From the NCBI RefSeq assembly GCF_001049755.1, contig NZ_CVLB01000001.1, positions 1,878,995-1,942,994 of the forward strand: a stretch of DNA of 64,000 nt, written 5' to 3'. The notes under the pieces were generated by a model. The model saw only the letters and a program-made list of their open reading frames with translations, did no database searches and was not told the DNA's origin. This document shows, piece by piece, positions 44,446-53,620 of the stretch. Within the stretch, counting starts at the first letter, position 1. The number at the start of each line of letters is the position of its first letter. The position numbers were made by a program, and so were the translations under genes. The stretch is from Brachyspira suanatina. Lineage in GTDB: Bacteria > Spirochaetota > Brachyspiria > Brachyspirales > Brachyspiraceae.

Positions 44446-46029
44446 ATGATTGATTTTAATTTAAAAGATATTAGAGAAAAAATTTTGAAACTAACACAAA
44501 GCCAATTTGCTAAAATGTTAGGTGTGCGTCAAGATTATATTTCAAGGTTGGAAAGAAATGCCAATAATATAACTCTTGACTTATTGGATAAGCTTGCAGA
44601 AAATACTGGACTTACTATTGATGAACTTACAAAGTATAAAAAGAATTCTTTTGAAAGTGAAAATCCATATCTTTATGAGAATCTTATTAATGTACAAGTC
44701 ATCATAGATAAAATTAATGAAGAAATAAGTACAGTAGATAAAAAGAATAATGAAAAAATATCCGAACTAACGGCTGATGTTTATAATAAAATCAGCGACA
44801 CTTTCGATATTGTAGTATATGGAAGATATAGTTCCGGAAAAACTTCATTTATTAATGCAATATTTGATAAAAATATTGATACAAACCCCTATTCTGAAGA
44901 AACGAGCAATGATGAATATTATTTGAATGATGATTCTAAGCTATTTAGAATCATTGAGTACAAAGAAAATCTTCTTGATACTAGAAAATACAATAATCAG
45001 AATATGTTCATTTATTTATGTGATATAAATGCATTTTCTCAGGAAGATATTACGAATATAAATGCTTTAGCAAATTTTATAGATGATTTTAATAATATAT
45101 CTGTAATATTCTCAAAAGCTAATATATTTGATGAAGATAAGCTAGATGAAGTTATTGATAAAAAATTTGAAACATTGAAAAACTTTATAGAGTCTTCTAA
45201 CAATATTAAAAAGATAGATTATAGTATCTTAAGAAAGAGATTCTTCCCATTTTCAATCAATAACAATAATCTAGTTAAACAGATTAAAGATGATTTTGCT
45301 GAAAATGTGAAATATGCTTACTATAACAGAATATTAACAAATATTAATTTCATTACAGAAATAATAGATAATAAAAATGACTTTCAGGAAAATGATAAAT
45401 TAGAAGTTAATTTAAACAAAATAAAAATATCAGTTAAAGAAGCATTTAATGAAATATATAAAAATACTCTTAATATAGACAGCATAATTCAATCTATTGA
45501 TAATAATAATGTATATAGAAAAAAAGATGATATAAAGGTATTATGCAACAGTATAAATTTAAATCTTGATACACAGTTATATAACATACTTGCAGTAACA
45601 AAAGAGGATTTTGATACTAAAGAACCTAATAAAATAAAAACAAATTTAATAAATCTTTCTATAGGTATTTTACCTTCATTTAATTTATTAAAAAACAGTG
45701 CAATGAAAATAATAAATATTATAGGCGTATCTTTATCATTCCTTCCTAGTGTTGTATTTATATTATCAGGATTTATGTCTTTCTCAGGAAATTGGAAAAA
45801 AACACTTTCTAAGAAAGTTATTAAAGCTTATGAAGAAGAAAATGTGGTATCCAAATATAATAAAACAATAGATGAGTACTTTAATAATTATTTGACAAAT
45901 ATAAAAGAAATAGATGCTAAAGCCAAAGAAATTCTAAAATATCAAGAAGATGCAAAAATGTACAAAAATATGAAATCTATATTAGTTAATTTTTCATCTT
46001 ATATAGAAACTGAAAAAAATAAAAAGTAA
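44446..46029 (+). CDS. XRE helix-turn-helix fused to a dynamin-like P-loop GTPase with membrane segment
   Basis: 527 residues. Residues 7-63 are a clear XRE/HTH_3 domain (LTQSQFAKMLGVRQDYISRL, ITLDLLDKLAENTGLTIDEL). A coiled linker leads to a P-loop G126RYSSGKTS followed by FINAIF, like dynamin-family and Era-like GTPases. The switch II DxxG is not evident (LFRIIEYKEN) and the G4 motif reads FSKAN, so the GTPase may be degenerate. A hydrophobic segment at about 412-450 suggests membrane insertion, and a coiled coil ends the protein. I do not know a described family with this order. It has a monocistronic promoter and terminator. Confidence 0.7.
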   Translation: MIDFNLKDIREKILKLTQSQFAKMLGVRQDYISRLERNANNITLDLLDKLAENTGLTIDELTKYKKNSFESENPYLYENLINVQVIIDKINEEISTVDKKNNEKISELTADVYNKISDTFDIVVYGRYSSGKTSFINAIFDKNIDTNPYSEETSNDEYYLNDDSKLFRIIEYKENLLDTRKYNNQNMFIYLCDINAFSQEDITNINALANFIDDFNNISVIFSKANIFDEDKLDEVIDKKFETLKNFIESSNNIKKIDYSILRKRFFPFSINNNNLVKQIKDDFAENVKYAYYNRILTNINFITEIIDNKNDFQENDKLEVNLNKIKISVKEAFNEIYKNTLNIDSIIQSIDNNNVYRKKDDIKVLCNSINLNLDTQLYNILAVTKEDFDTKEPNKIKTNLINLSIGILPSFNLLKNSAMKIINIIGVSLSFLPSVVFILSGFMSFSGNWKKTLSKKVIKAYEEENVVSKYNKTIDEYFNNYLTNIKEIDAKAKEILKYQEDAKMYKNMKSILVNFSSYIETEKNKK

Positions 46030-46043
46030 ATACATTAACTATA

Positions 46044-46075
46044 AAAAAGAGCAGGATTAAATGCCTGCTCTTTTT
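46044..46075. terminator. terminator of the XRE-GTPase gene
   Basis: AAAAAGAGCAGG and CCTGCTCTTTTT form a perfect stem with an 8-base loop, usable from both sides. Confidence 0.88.
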
Positions 46076-46104
46076 ATTTTCTATTATTTACATATATTTA
46101 CATA

Positions 46105-46716
46105 TTAACTGTTAGTATTATTAGTATAGACTGTCCAAGTACTATCCGGAAGCTGATAATATGAATTATCTATAAGCTTCTGAACATTTCTTCTATATAA
46201 AGCACTTTCAACCTCTTTTATATTTGCCATGCTAAGTTTAGGATCTGAAAGTATTAAATATTCAGCTATAGTTCTTCTATCTATGTTTTCTTTTTCCATT
46301 ATTTCTTTTATATATTTTATTCTCTCTTCACTATATGTCGTTTTTGGTTTCGAAACATCAAAGGCTATATACGATAAATATCCTCCGTTATTTTCTCCTA
46401 TATAGTAGTTAGTTTTATACAAATTTATTTCATCTTGATTGAACATACTTCTTATAAGTGCTTCTCTATAACTTTGTGCCAATTCATCAGAAACATTTGT
46501 ACTCACCATAATAAGATTTAAATCTTCCTCGCTTGAAAGAGTAGATATTTGATATGCACTTTCATCTATTTGTCTGTATCTTCCTAAAACTTGAGCTTCT
46601 ATCAAAGTTTTTCCTCCAAGCACTCTCATCTCAGGTTCCTGTACTAAAATAAGCTTTGAACAGCTTGTAATAAATATCATAATAAGTAAAATAAATATCA
46701 TATTATAAAATTTCAT
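46105..46716 (-). CDS. YdbL/DUF1318-like lipoprotein
   Basis: 203 residues with a lipoprotein signal ending FITSCS (lipid Cys at 19). The mature start (EMRVLGGKTLIEAQVLGRYRQIDESAYQIST) resembles DUF1318 lipoproteins of spirochaetes, and RIKYIKEIMEKENIDRRTIAEYL matches the later YdbL-like helix. It lies directly after the giant AsmA-like gene (28 bases). In E. coli, YdbL and YnbE accompany the AsmA-like YdbH in lipid transport between membranes, and this pairing supports the call. A separate ynbE was not seen. Similarity is moderate. Confidence 0.6.
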   Translation of the reverse strand: MKFYNMIFILLIMIFITSCSKLILVQEPEMRVLGGKTLIEAQVLGRYRQIDESAYQISTLSSEEDLNLIMVSTNVSDELAQSYREALIRSMFNQDEINLYKTNYYIGENNGGYLSYIAFDVSKPKTTYSEERIKYIKEIMEKENIDRRTIAEYLILSDPKLSMANIKEVESALYRRNVQKLIDNSYYQLPDSTWTVYTNNTNS

Positions 46717-46744
46717 AAAACAAATATCTCCTATTTTTACTGTA

Positions 46745-49700
46745 TTAATTTCCGCCCTCTAAATATGATATAACATCAGAGAAAGGCATAGGTTCAAGCC
46801 CGAACTTATCACCTTCAAATGCTATAAGCTGCTGCTTCTGCTGATTAGGCTTATCTAAGTTTTGATCTCTAAAATAGAATGTAGTATATACTTTATTAGC
46901 AGATATACTAAATTCTACAGAATTAGGATCATAACCAAATTGTACAATATTTTCAACAGTAGATATACCTGGGTTAATAGGTCTTATCATCTCTATCAAG
47001 AACTTAGAAAACTCTGTAGACATTTTACTTATACCAACAAAGAATGTAGTAGGTCTTATATTATTCAAAGGACTTACACCAACTCCGGCAATATCTGCTG
47101 TAAGATTAACAAGTAATTTTTCATCATTAATTTTTTCTCTATTTTCAGGAGCAAGCAAATATTTAAAGTTTATATCACTTGCCAAAACACGCATATCATA
47201 TTTTATAGTACTAGTATTGAAGCTTCCCAAATCAACATTAAGCCAAGGTAAATGTATAGCTCCTCTTCTAGGCGCTGTATTATTTGATATAGAAGTCAAG
47301 AATAAATTATCATCAAATTTTTCACCTCCTATATATATAGATGATTTCAAATCCTGTATTGTAAGTCCATGTCCCTGAACTTTTACATAAGAAGAAAAAT
47401 CTCTTATTCTTATACTGTCATCTATAAATGGAGATATTTTCAAATATACTCTTAATTGATCAAAAAATACATTTGGAACCTGCTCTATAAGAGGTGTATA
47501 TCTAGTAGCTGTGGCAACTACCTCATTATCTGTAGGAGTCAAATCAAAATGATAGTCTATATTTGAAGTTAATCCTTTTAATACTATAGACATTTTATCA
47601 GGAGAATCCATATTAGCAAAGAACTTATCAGTTTTAAAAATACCGTCTGCTATATTATTTCTTAAATTACCATTAACATTGAATAATCCTCCTATTTCAA
47701 TGCCGAAAGGTAAATATAAAGTTTCTGTATCTAAACCTATATTATAATTCAAGTTAGCATTTTTTATAATAGGAGTAAAGTAACCATCAACATATACTAA
47801 CAATTTATTGGCAGGGCTTTGTAAATTGAATTCTCTTATATCAGCATATAAATTCTCTCCAAAATTAACATCCGCATCAACTTTCATAGTAACATCTTGA
47901 AGTTTATACTGTTTTTCTGTTACATAGAAAGTACTGAAATTTGTAACTGTTGCAAATTTATCTTCTAATGATAAGTTATATCCCAAAGCACTAGTCATTT
48001 TTATATCATCTTCAAAAGGCAAACTATCAAGAATCTCAGCAAATTTAGTAGAAAGCCAATTTTTCATAGCATAAGGAGCTATTCTTAAGCTTGATATATT
48101 AACAAAACCTCTCTTTAATCCCAAACCCTCTAAATCAAGATTGGATCTAAAATTAAGAAAATTATCCAAATCTAAATTAAGCTCATTAACTTTTACATCT
48201 TGGCTAAGCAAATTAGCATTGGCAAGTACATTAAGCTTAGCAGTAGCAGTAGAAGAAACCTCACCATTTAAATTATAAGAAAAATTCTTTATGATACCAT
48301 TTACTGTAGTATTAATATCATTTATCATCTTTCCAAAAACATGAACATCTAAATTTAAAGAACCTCTTGCAAGTCCGCCTGAAAAATTAGCAATAGGCAA
48401 TGATGTTACATTTACATTCAAATCTGTAGGATCATCAAATTTTACCGCTCCATTAACCTTTATATCAGAATTAATATATTTTGAAGATACATTATCAATA
48501 TAAAGAACTGTATCGCTTTTCTTACTAGGATCATTAATAGCAGGAAGAACTCCTAATGCTCCATTCAATGATGATAAAATCCTTACTGATACATCTGTAT
48601 TATTGAATCTATATAGTTTTAATGCTGTTACTCTATCAATAGTGGTATTATGCTCTAATTTTATATCTTCTTTTGAAATATTATTAGGATTAAAAGTAAA
48701 ATTCAATTTTGTTTTTGAATTAAGATTATTTACAGCTATAGTATCTCCCATAGAAAAATTAATCTTATCTAATGCTATATTTATAGTATTAGTTAAATTA
48801 TTAATTGTACCGCTGCTTTTATCTGCATCCACATTAATCATACCGCTCATATTAATACCTAAAGAAGGTACAAACATAGAAGCTAAACCATTTATTTTAT
48901 CTAAATTAAGTCTTGCATATAATGTATCTAAATTAACACCTATATTTCCGCTGAATATTTGATTGGCAGAAGCGATAACCTTTAATATTTCATCATTTAA
49001 AAGTTCTGAAGACAAATTCTCTATTGATACGCTTTGATTTTTTATATTATATCTTGCAAGGAAATGTGCCGCAAATTGCATATCATCTCGTTTTTTGCCA
49101 TTATAGCTGAAATTAGGATCATCTATTTCAAAATCAAATCTTATTATTATTTCATCTTTATTTTCTGTACCGTCTGCACTTTTAGGATATGAAACATCTA
49201 AATTAAATAAAGGATTATCATTAAAGAAAATACTACTGTCATTATAGGCCAAACTATTACTTATAAAACTCTTTAAATAAATATCTTTCAAAGCCTCAGG
49301 GGCAGAAATACCCATTACCTGAGATAATGAGAATCTTTTTGTATGCAAATCCAAATGAAGATTATAATTACTTAAACTTGCTATAAGTCCGTTATTAGGT
49401 ACATTAGTTAAAAACGATTTGCTGTCTGCCTTAAATGCTAGATTATTTATTCTAATATTTTCTACATCAGCTTTTAATTTAAGAAAATCAAGTTTACTGA
49501 AATCGAAAGGCTCTTTATTGGTATCTTCTTCTTTAGGTTCAGACGGAGGCATATCCGGTAAATTCCAATTTCCGCTCTCATCTGTAAACATATAAACATA
49601 TAAATTGTCTATACTTAAATCCTGAACATGAAGCTTCAAAAAGAATAAAGAAAAAAGAGAAAATTTTAATCTAAAATTATCTATCTTTATATTTTCTTCA

Positions 49701-50005
49701 TTATTGAAATTATCAGAATTATAAAGCACAACATTGCTCATTTCTACTTTTGGAAATAATAATCCGTATTTAAAATCACCTATTTCCAATTTTCTATTAG
49801 TAGCAGAATATACTATATTTTCAATAAGATTTTTCATTCTTTCATTATTGAAATATATTCTAGCTCCTGCAATGCCTATAACAATTAAAAAAAGAAGTAT
49901 CAAAGGTATATATCTCTTTTTGAATCTTCTTTTTTTCTTATTGTTTTCTTGTTCTGATGATATTTCAGTTTTTTCTTTTTTCTTAAAAAATTTCTTCATA
50001 ATCAA
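46745..50005 (-). CDS. AsmA/YdbH-like large envelope protein
   Basis: 1086 residues. A highly basic cytoplasmic start (KKFFKKKEK, KKKRRFKKRY), one transmembrane helix (about 33-50), then a very long periplasmic region of repeating beta strands with DNF-L and NLDLDNF patterns. N-terminal IENIVYSATNRKLEIGDFKYGLLFPKVEMSNV is the AsmA start signature. Such proteins form hydrophobic grooves that carry phospholipids to the outer membrane. The DUF1318-like lipoprotein downstream fits the YdbH-YdbL pair. The ribosome site is weak (AGAAG). Assignment to YdbH rather than TamB or AsmA is by context. Confidence 0.75.
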   Translation of the reverse strand: MIMKKFFKKKEKTEISSEQENNKKKRRFKKRYIPLILLFLIVIGIAGARIYFNNERMKNLIENIVYSATNRKLEIGDFKYGLLFPKVEMSNVVLYNSDNFNNEENIKIDNFRLKFSLFSLFFLKLHVQDLSIDNLYVYMFTDESGNWNLPDMPPSEPKEEDTNKEPFDFSKLDFLKLKADVENIRINNLAFKADSKSFLTNVPNNGLIASLSNYNLHLDLHTKRFSLSQVMGISAPEALKDIYLKSFISNSLAYNDSSIFFNDNPLFNLDVSYPKSADGTENKDEIIIRFDFEIDDPNFSYNGKKRDDMQFAAHFLARYNIKNQSVSIENLSSELLNDEILKVIASANQIFSGNIGVNLDTLYARLNLDKINGLASMFVPSLGINMSGMINVDADKSSGTINNLTNTINIALDKINFSMGDTIAVNNLNSKTKLNFTFNPNNISKEDIKLEHNTTIDRVTALKLYRFNNTDVSVRILSSLNGALGVLPAINDPSKKSDTVLYIDNVSSKYINSDIKVNGAVKFDDPTDLNVNVTSLPIANFSGGLARGSLNLDVHVFGKMINDINTTVNGIIKNFSYNLNGEVSSTATAKLNVLANANLLSQDVKVNELNLDLDNFLNFRSNLDLEGLGLKRGFVNISSLRIAPYAMKNWLSTKFAEILDSLPFEDDIKMTSALGYNLSLEDKFATVTNFSTFYVTEKQYKLQDVTMKVDADVNFGENLYADIREFNLQSPANKLLVYVDGYFTPIIKNANLNYNIGLDTETLYLPFGIEIGGLFNVNGNLRNNIADGIFKTDKFFANMDSPDKMSIVLKGLTSNIDYHFDLTPTDNEVVATATRYTPLIEQVPNVFFDQLRVYLKISPFIDDSIRIRDFSSYVKVQGHGLTIQDLKSSIYIGGEKFDDNLFLTSISNNTAPRRGAIHLPWLNVDLGSFNTSTIKYDMRVLASDINFKYLLAPENREKINDEKLLVNLTADIAGVGVSPLNNIRPTTFFVGISKMSTEFSKFLIEMIRPINPGISTVENIVQFGYDPNSVEFSISANKVYTTFYFRDQNLDKPNQQKQQLIAFEGDKFGLEPMPFSDVISYLEGGN

Positions 50006-50103
50006 TCTTCTATAAAAATATATTTTACATGTTTATAAAACAATTTTACACTTATAATGTAGTATATTATAAAACATATTCTTTATCAATAGCCAATACA
50101 TAT

Positions 50104-51834
50104 TTAAAAATCATTATTATCATAATACCTGCTATCTTCATAAGTATTATCTTCATTATTATTATAATATCTGCTATCCTCATAAGTGTTATCTTGATTA
50201 TCATAATATGTACTGTCTTCATAAGTATTATCCTGATTATTATCATAATAACCATCATTATTTTCATAAGAATTTGTTTCTTCTTCATTACTGTAATAAT
50301 AATAATCAGAATTATAATCTTCCGGTCTTATAATGATAACATTATTTGTATTATTGAAATTGCTTTCTAAATTTTCCTCAAACTGCTCTTCAGGCATATT
50401 ATTATCATTCAAATAATTATTGCTGTAATTATAATAATCTATCTCATAAGCATTGGTATTATTATACAAATCATAACCATAATTATAATCACCGCTTATC
50501 TCATTTGAAATACTCATATTAAATTCATAATTTCTAGCTTTTGAAATACCCTTTTTCCATCCTTCTTTAGTCAAATCCCTTTCAAATATGAGATAATATC
50601 TGCCTTGAGACAAACTTACTTCATGTTCATCATCAGTCTGAGGCATAGTAAATATCTTACCTAATACATCATTAGAAATGCTTATATTAATAGCTTGGGA
50701 ATCTATTAAGAAATAAGAAAGTTTAACACTTGATTGAATAGGTATGCTGAAACTGTAATAATCTCTGTCATAAGAATAGTCTATAGCACCTTTATATGTT
50801 CGATTAAACTCTATAGTTTGAGCTTCAGAATATTTATTATTAGGTTCATGTTCAGTATATTTATCATAAGGTTTAGCAATAATACTTACTCTATATGGTA
50901 TATTATTAACTGCATTTGTAGAAGCCAATATAAAATAATATGACATATAAGGATAAAGTATAAGCTTATCAACAGTCTCTCCATCTCCTACATTATTAAT
51001 ATCTTTCATTGTTATCCAATTACCTTTCTGATCATATAGTCTTATACTTGCATCTATTGCAGGAACACCAGAAAGCTCTATAGAAATAGAATATGTATTA
51101 AAAGAACTATTAGTTATCTTATAGGCATCTGTTTCCATATTTTTCAAATCACCTGTTTTCAAAGTAGGATTATAAGTTTGGCTATAATATCCTTCTATTG
51201 TATAGAGCCTATTATCACTATTAACATCTATTATTTGAGATGCTGAAATTTTATCATTAGGTTCTTTCTCATCAGTTTCTTTATAATCTCTTTTTTTAAG
51301 TATAAACATATAATCAATATTTTCTTTTACAGTATCTTTAGGAGCTATTGATATATAATATTTATTTTCATCTATATTATTTTGAGAAGTTTCAAAATAT
51401 ATATTCTTCATTACCTGAGTTGTATATATCATTTCTTCTTCTTTTTTATTTTGATTATTATTGCTGCTTACTTTTTCATTTGTATCAGTATCATTTGTAA
51501 GCGAACTTGTTTCAGTATATGGAATTTCATCCGGTTCACTTATTACTTTTATAACATTATTATTATAATCATACAAAGTCATTATAACAGGAGAATATGT
51601 AGAATTAGATACATAAAAATCTATAATACTAGATTTACCATCAAAATTAAAATAATAATAATCTGTATTATCCCCTTCCAATTGCCCAATTATACCATCT
51701 TTATTAATTTGCTGAGCAGTTTCAAAACTATTATTATTTCCAGATTTTTTTTCCAATTTATATTGTGAAGAACTGCAAGATGATAAAATTATCATTACTA
51801 TATTAATAATTGCTACAAAACAAATTTTTCTCAT
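50104..51834 (-). CDS. lipoprotein with PPC-like domains
   Basis: 576 residues. Lipobox ILSSCS (Cys near 20). Three beta domains follow, each opening with an E-x-N-D/N motif and A-x-x-[IV]: SFETAQQINKDGIIGQLEGDN, EPNDKISASQIIDVN and EPNNKYSEAQTIEFN, each later showing D-D-Y-Y-F. This is the pattern of bacterial pre-peptidase C-terminal (PPC) domains. From about residue 480 to the end the protein is Asn/Tyr/Asp-rich, with tandem units around NTYEDSRYYDN, encoded by 42-45 base repeats. GGAG lies 5 bases before the start. A surface lipoprotein; function unknown. Confidence 0.7.
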   Translation of the reverse strand: MRKICFVAIINIVMIILSSCSSSQYKLEKKSGNNNSFETAQQINKDGIIGQLEGDNTDYYYFNFDGKSSIIDFYVSNSTYSPVIMTLYDYNNNVIKVISEPDEIPYTETSSLTNDTDTNEKVSSNNNQNKKEEEMIYTTQVMKNIYFETSQNNIDENKYYISIAPKDTVKENIDYMFILKKRDYKETDEKEPNDKISASQIIDVNSDNRLYTIEGYYSQTYNPTLKTGDLKNMETDAYKITNSSFNTYSISIELSGVPAIDASIRLYDQKGNWITMKDINNVGDGETVDKLILYPYMSYYFILASTNAVNNIPYRVSIIAKPYDKYTEHEPNNKYSEAQTIEFNRTYKGAIDYSYDRDYYSFSIPIQSSVKLSYFLIDSQAINISISNDVLGKIFTMPQTDDEHEVSLSQGRYYLIFERDLTKEGWKKGISKARNYEFNMSISNEISGDYNYGYDLYNNTNAYEIDYYNYSNNYLNDNNMPEEQFEENLESNFNNTNNVIIIRPEDYNSDYYYYSNEEETNSYENNDGYYDNNQDNTYEDSTYYDNQDNTYEDSRYYNNNEDNTYEDSRYYDNNDF

Positions 51835-51946
51835 TTTATCTCCGTCATAAAAAACAATATATAAAATTATACATTATTCTATAATAAAAAGATACTTAAT
51901 ATTTTTATATATTTTAAAAAAAATAAAATAAAAATAAAATTGGGTA

Positions 51947-51975
51947 TTGACTTTTTTATTTTTATATGGTACTAT
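51947..51975 (+). promoter_or_regulatory. tRNA-Tyr promoter
   Basis: TTGACT (51947-51952), 17 bases, TACTAT (51970-51975), 24 bases before the tRNA. Confidence 0.7.
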
Positions 51976-51999
51976 TCTTTTACGTTTTCAAATTAATAT

Positions 52000-52082
52000 G
52001 GGTAGGTGGCCGAGCAGTCAATGGCAGCAGACTGTAAATCTGCCGACGTGAGTCTACGGGGGTGCGAATCCCTCCCTGCCCA
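52000..52082 (+). tRNA. tRNA-Tyr (GTA)
   Basis: Acceptor GGGTAGG pairs with CCTGCCC (one G-T). The anticodon loop CTGTAAA gives GTA at 52034-52036. A long variable arm marks it as type II, and the T-loop is GTGCGAATC. The 3' CCA is not encoded. Confidence 0.95.
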
Positions 52083-52124
52083 CATTCTTTTTTACGAATA
52101 TTTATCTTAAAAAGAGGTATTGCT

Positions 52125-52448
52125 TTGGCTATAGAATTTAATAATGAATATATATCTATAGTTATGGAAGCTAACCTAGCTACTCCCGAAGAAATAAAAT
52201 CTTTTGTAGAAGATTCTGATGAAGCTTGCAATATAAGAATGCCTGTAGTTGTTCTCGATATGAAAAATGTAAGAGAGATTAATAGTGCAGGAATAGCTAA
52301 AATACTTAAACTCTACAAAAATCTTCAGTCTCTTAAAGTAAAACTATTTATGATAAATCTTGATGAATCTGTAAAACCTACTATAAAAAGCTTAATGATT
52401 TTCAGTTTAATAAAATATTTTGATGATCCTAAAGATTTTACTATATAA
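52125..52448 (+). CDS. STAS-domain protein (anti-sigma factor antagonist-like)
   Basis: About 107 residues. The core MPVVVLDMKNVREINSAGIAKILKL has the STAS signature with the conserved serine in NSAGI. The following SLKVKLFMINLDESVKPTIK completes the fold. In SpoIIAA-like proteins this serine is phosphorylated by an anti-sigma kinase. The frame runs open back into the tRNA, but a TTG at 52125 has GAGG 7 bases upstream and gives the natural STAS length, so it is taken as the start. No partner kinase is adjacent. Confidence 0.8.
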   Translation: MAIEFNNEYISIVMEANLATPEEIKSFVEDSDEACNIRMPVVVLDMKNVREINSAGIAKILKLYKNLQSLKVKLFMINLDESVKPTIKSLMIFSLIKYFDDPKDFTI

Positions 52449-52550
52449 TCCTAATTTAAATAATACCAAAATGATTAATTCTTATAATATTTATTGAATT
52501 TTTATTATCATTTTATTATACTTATTTCAGTAAATAATAGGAGAATTTTT

Positions 52551-53594
52551 ATGCATAATAATATACCTACGGTAAGATGGACAGGAGATGAACTCTACAT
52601 ATTAGATCAAACATTAATACCTGTCACTGTAAAAGAAATAAAACTATCTACTGAAGAAGATGCCTATAATGCTATAAAAGAATTAAAAGTAAGAGGTGCT
52701 CCTGCTATAGGTGTTGCGGCTGCTTATTCTTTACTTATAGATTTAAAAAGTAAAACTAATTTGAAAGCTGATGAGTTTATAAAGTTTCTTCAAAAAAGAG
52801 CAAAATATTTAAATTCATCAAGACCTACAGCTGTTAATTTAAGCTATGCTTTAAACAGAATGCTTGACACTATAAAAGATAAAAAAGATAAAACTTCATT
52901 AGAATTATACAATATATTAGAAGCAGAAGCCAAAAAAATAAATTCTGAAGATGTAGATATATGTCAAAAAATAGGAGAATATGGTAATGGACTTTTAAAA
53001 GAAAATTCAGGAATACTTACACATTGTAATGCAGGAAGACTAGCTGTAAGCGGAATAGGTACCGCTCTTGCTCCTATGTATATAGCTCATCAAAAAGGTA
53101 AAAAAATAAGAGTATATGCTGATGAAACAAGACCATTACTTCAAGGTGCAAGATTGACAAGTTTTGAATTGCAGGAAGCAGGAATAGATGTTACTTTAAT
53201 ATGTGATAATATGGCAGCTTTCATAATGTCTAAAGGACTTATTGATTTAGTTATAGTAGGATGCGACAGAGTTGCTGAAAATGGAGATGCCGCAAATAAA
53301 ATAGGTACTATGGGAGTGGCAATTTTAGCAAAACATTTTAATATACCTTTTTATATAGCATGTCCTTCTACTACTTTTGATCTAAATACCAAAACAGGAA
53401 ATGATATAGTTATAGAAGAAAGAGATGCAAAAGAGATTATAAATTTTGCAGGCGTTCAGACAGCACCTTTAAATATGAAGGTAAGAAATCCTGCTTTCGA
53501 TGTTACGCCTAATGAACTTATAACAGGATTCATTACAGAAAAAGGTATAATTAAAGCTCCTTATATAGAAAATTTAAAAAAAGCTTTCAATTAA
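52551..53594 (+). CDS. mtnA: S-methyl-5-thioribose-1-phosphate isomerase
   Basis: 347 residues from an ATG with GGAG 7 bases upstream; the open frame extends further to 52494. Family motifs: RGAPAIGVAAAYS, catalytic Cys159 in THCNAG, catalytic Asp239 in VGCDRVAENGD, and KIGT. It isomerises methylthioribose-1-phosphate to methylthioribulose-1-phosphate in methionine salvage. Its substrate is made by the kinase encoded 26 bases downstream. The later enzymes mtnB, C and D are not present here. Confidence 0.95.
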   Translation: MHNNIPTVRWTGDELYILDQTLIPVTVKEIKLSTEEDAYNAIKELKVRGAPAIGVAAAYSLLIDLKSKTNLKADEFIKFLQKRAKYLNSSRPTAVNLSYALNRMLDTIKDKKDKTSLELYNILEAEAKKINSEDVDICQKIGEYGNGLLKENSGILTHCNAGRLAVSGIGTALAPMYIAHQKGKKIRVYADETRPLLQGARLTSFELQEAGIDVTLICDNMAAFIMSKGLIDLVIVGCDRVAENGDAANKIGTMGVAILAKHFNIPFYIACPSTTFDLNTKTGNDIVIEERDAKEIINFAGVQTAPLNMKVRNPAFDVTPNELITGFITEKGIIKAPYIENLKKAFN

Positions 53595-53620
53595 TTTTAT
53601 AATTTTTAAAAGGGTTAAAT

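Noticed and set aside
49734-50015. 93-residue plus-strand frame opposite the start of the AsmA-like gene
   Set aside because: Antisense to a well-supported signal/anchor region; Phe/Leu-rich mirror of Lys-rich codons.
50029-50370. 113-residue Ile-rich plus-strand frame
   Set aside because: Shadow of the tandem repeats in the PPC lipoprotein gene on the other strand; composition is almost all Ile/Phe.
51980-52231. Minus-strand frame opposite tRNA-Tyr and the STAS gene
   Set aside because: It lies antisense to a clear tRNA and to a gene with a recognised domain; CGQGGIRTPVDS is a typical tRNA artefact.
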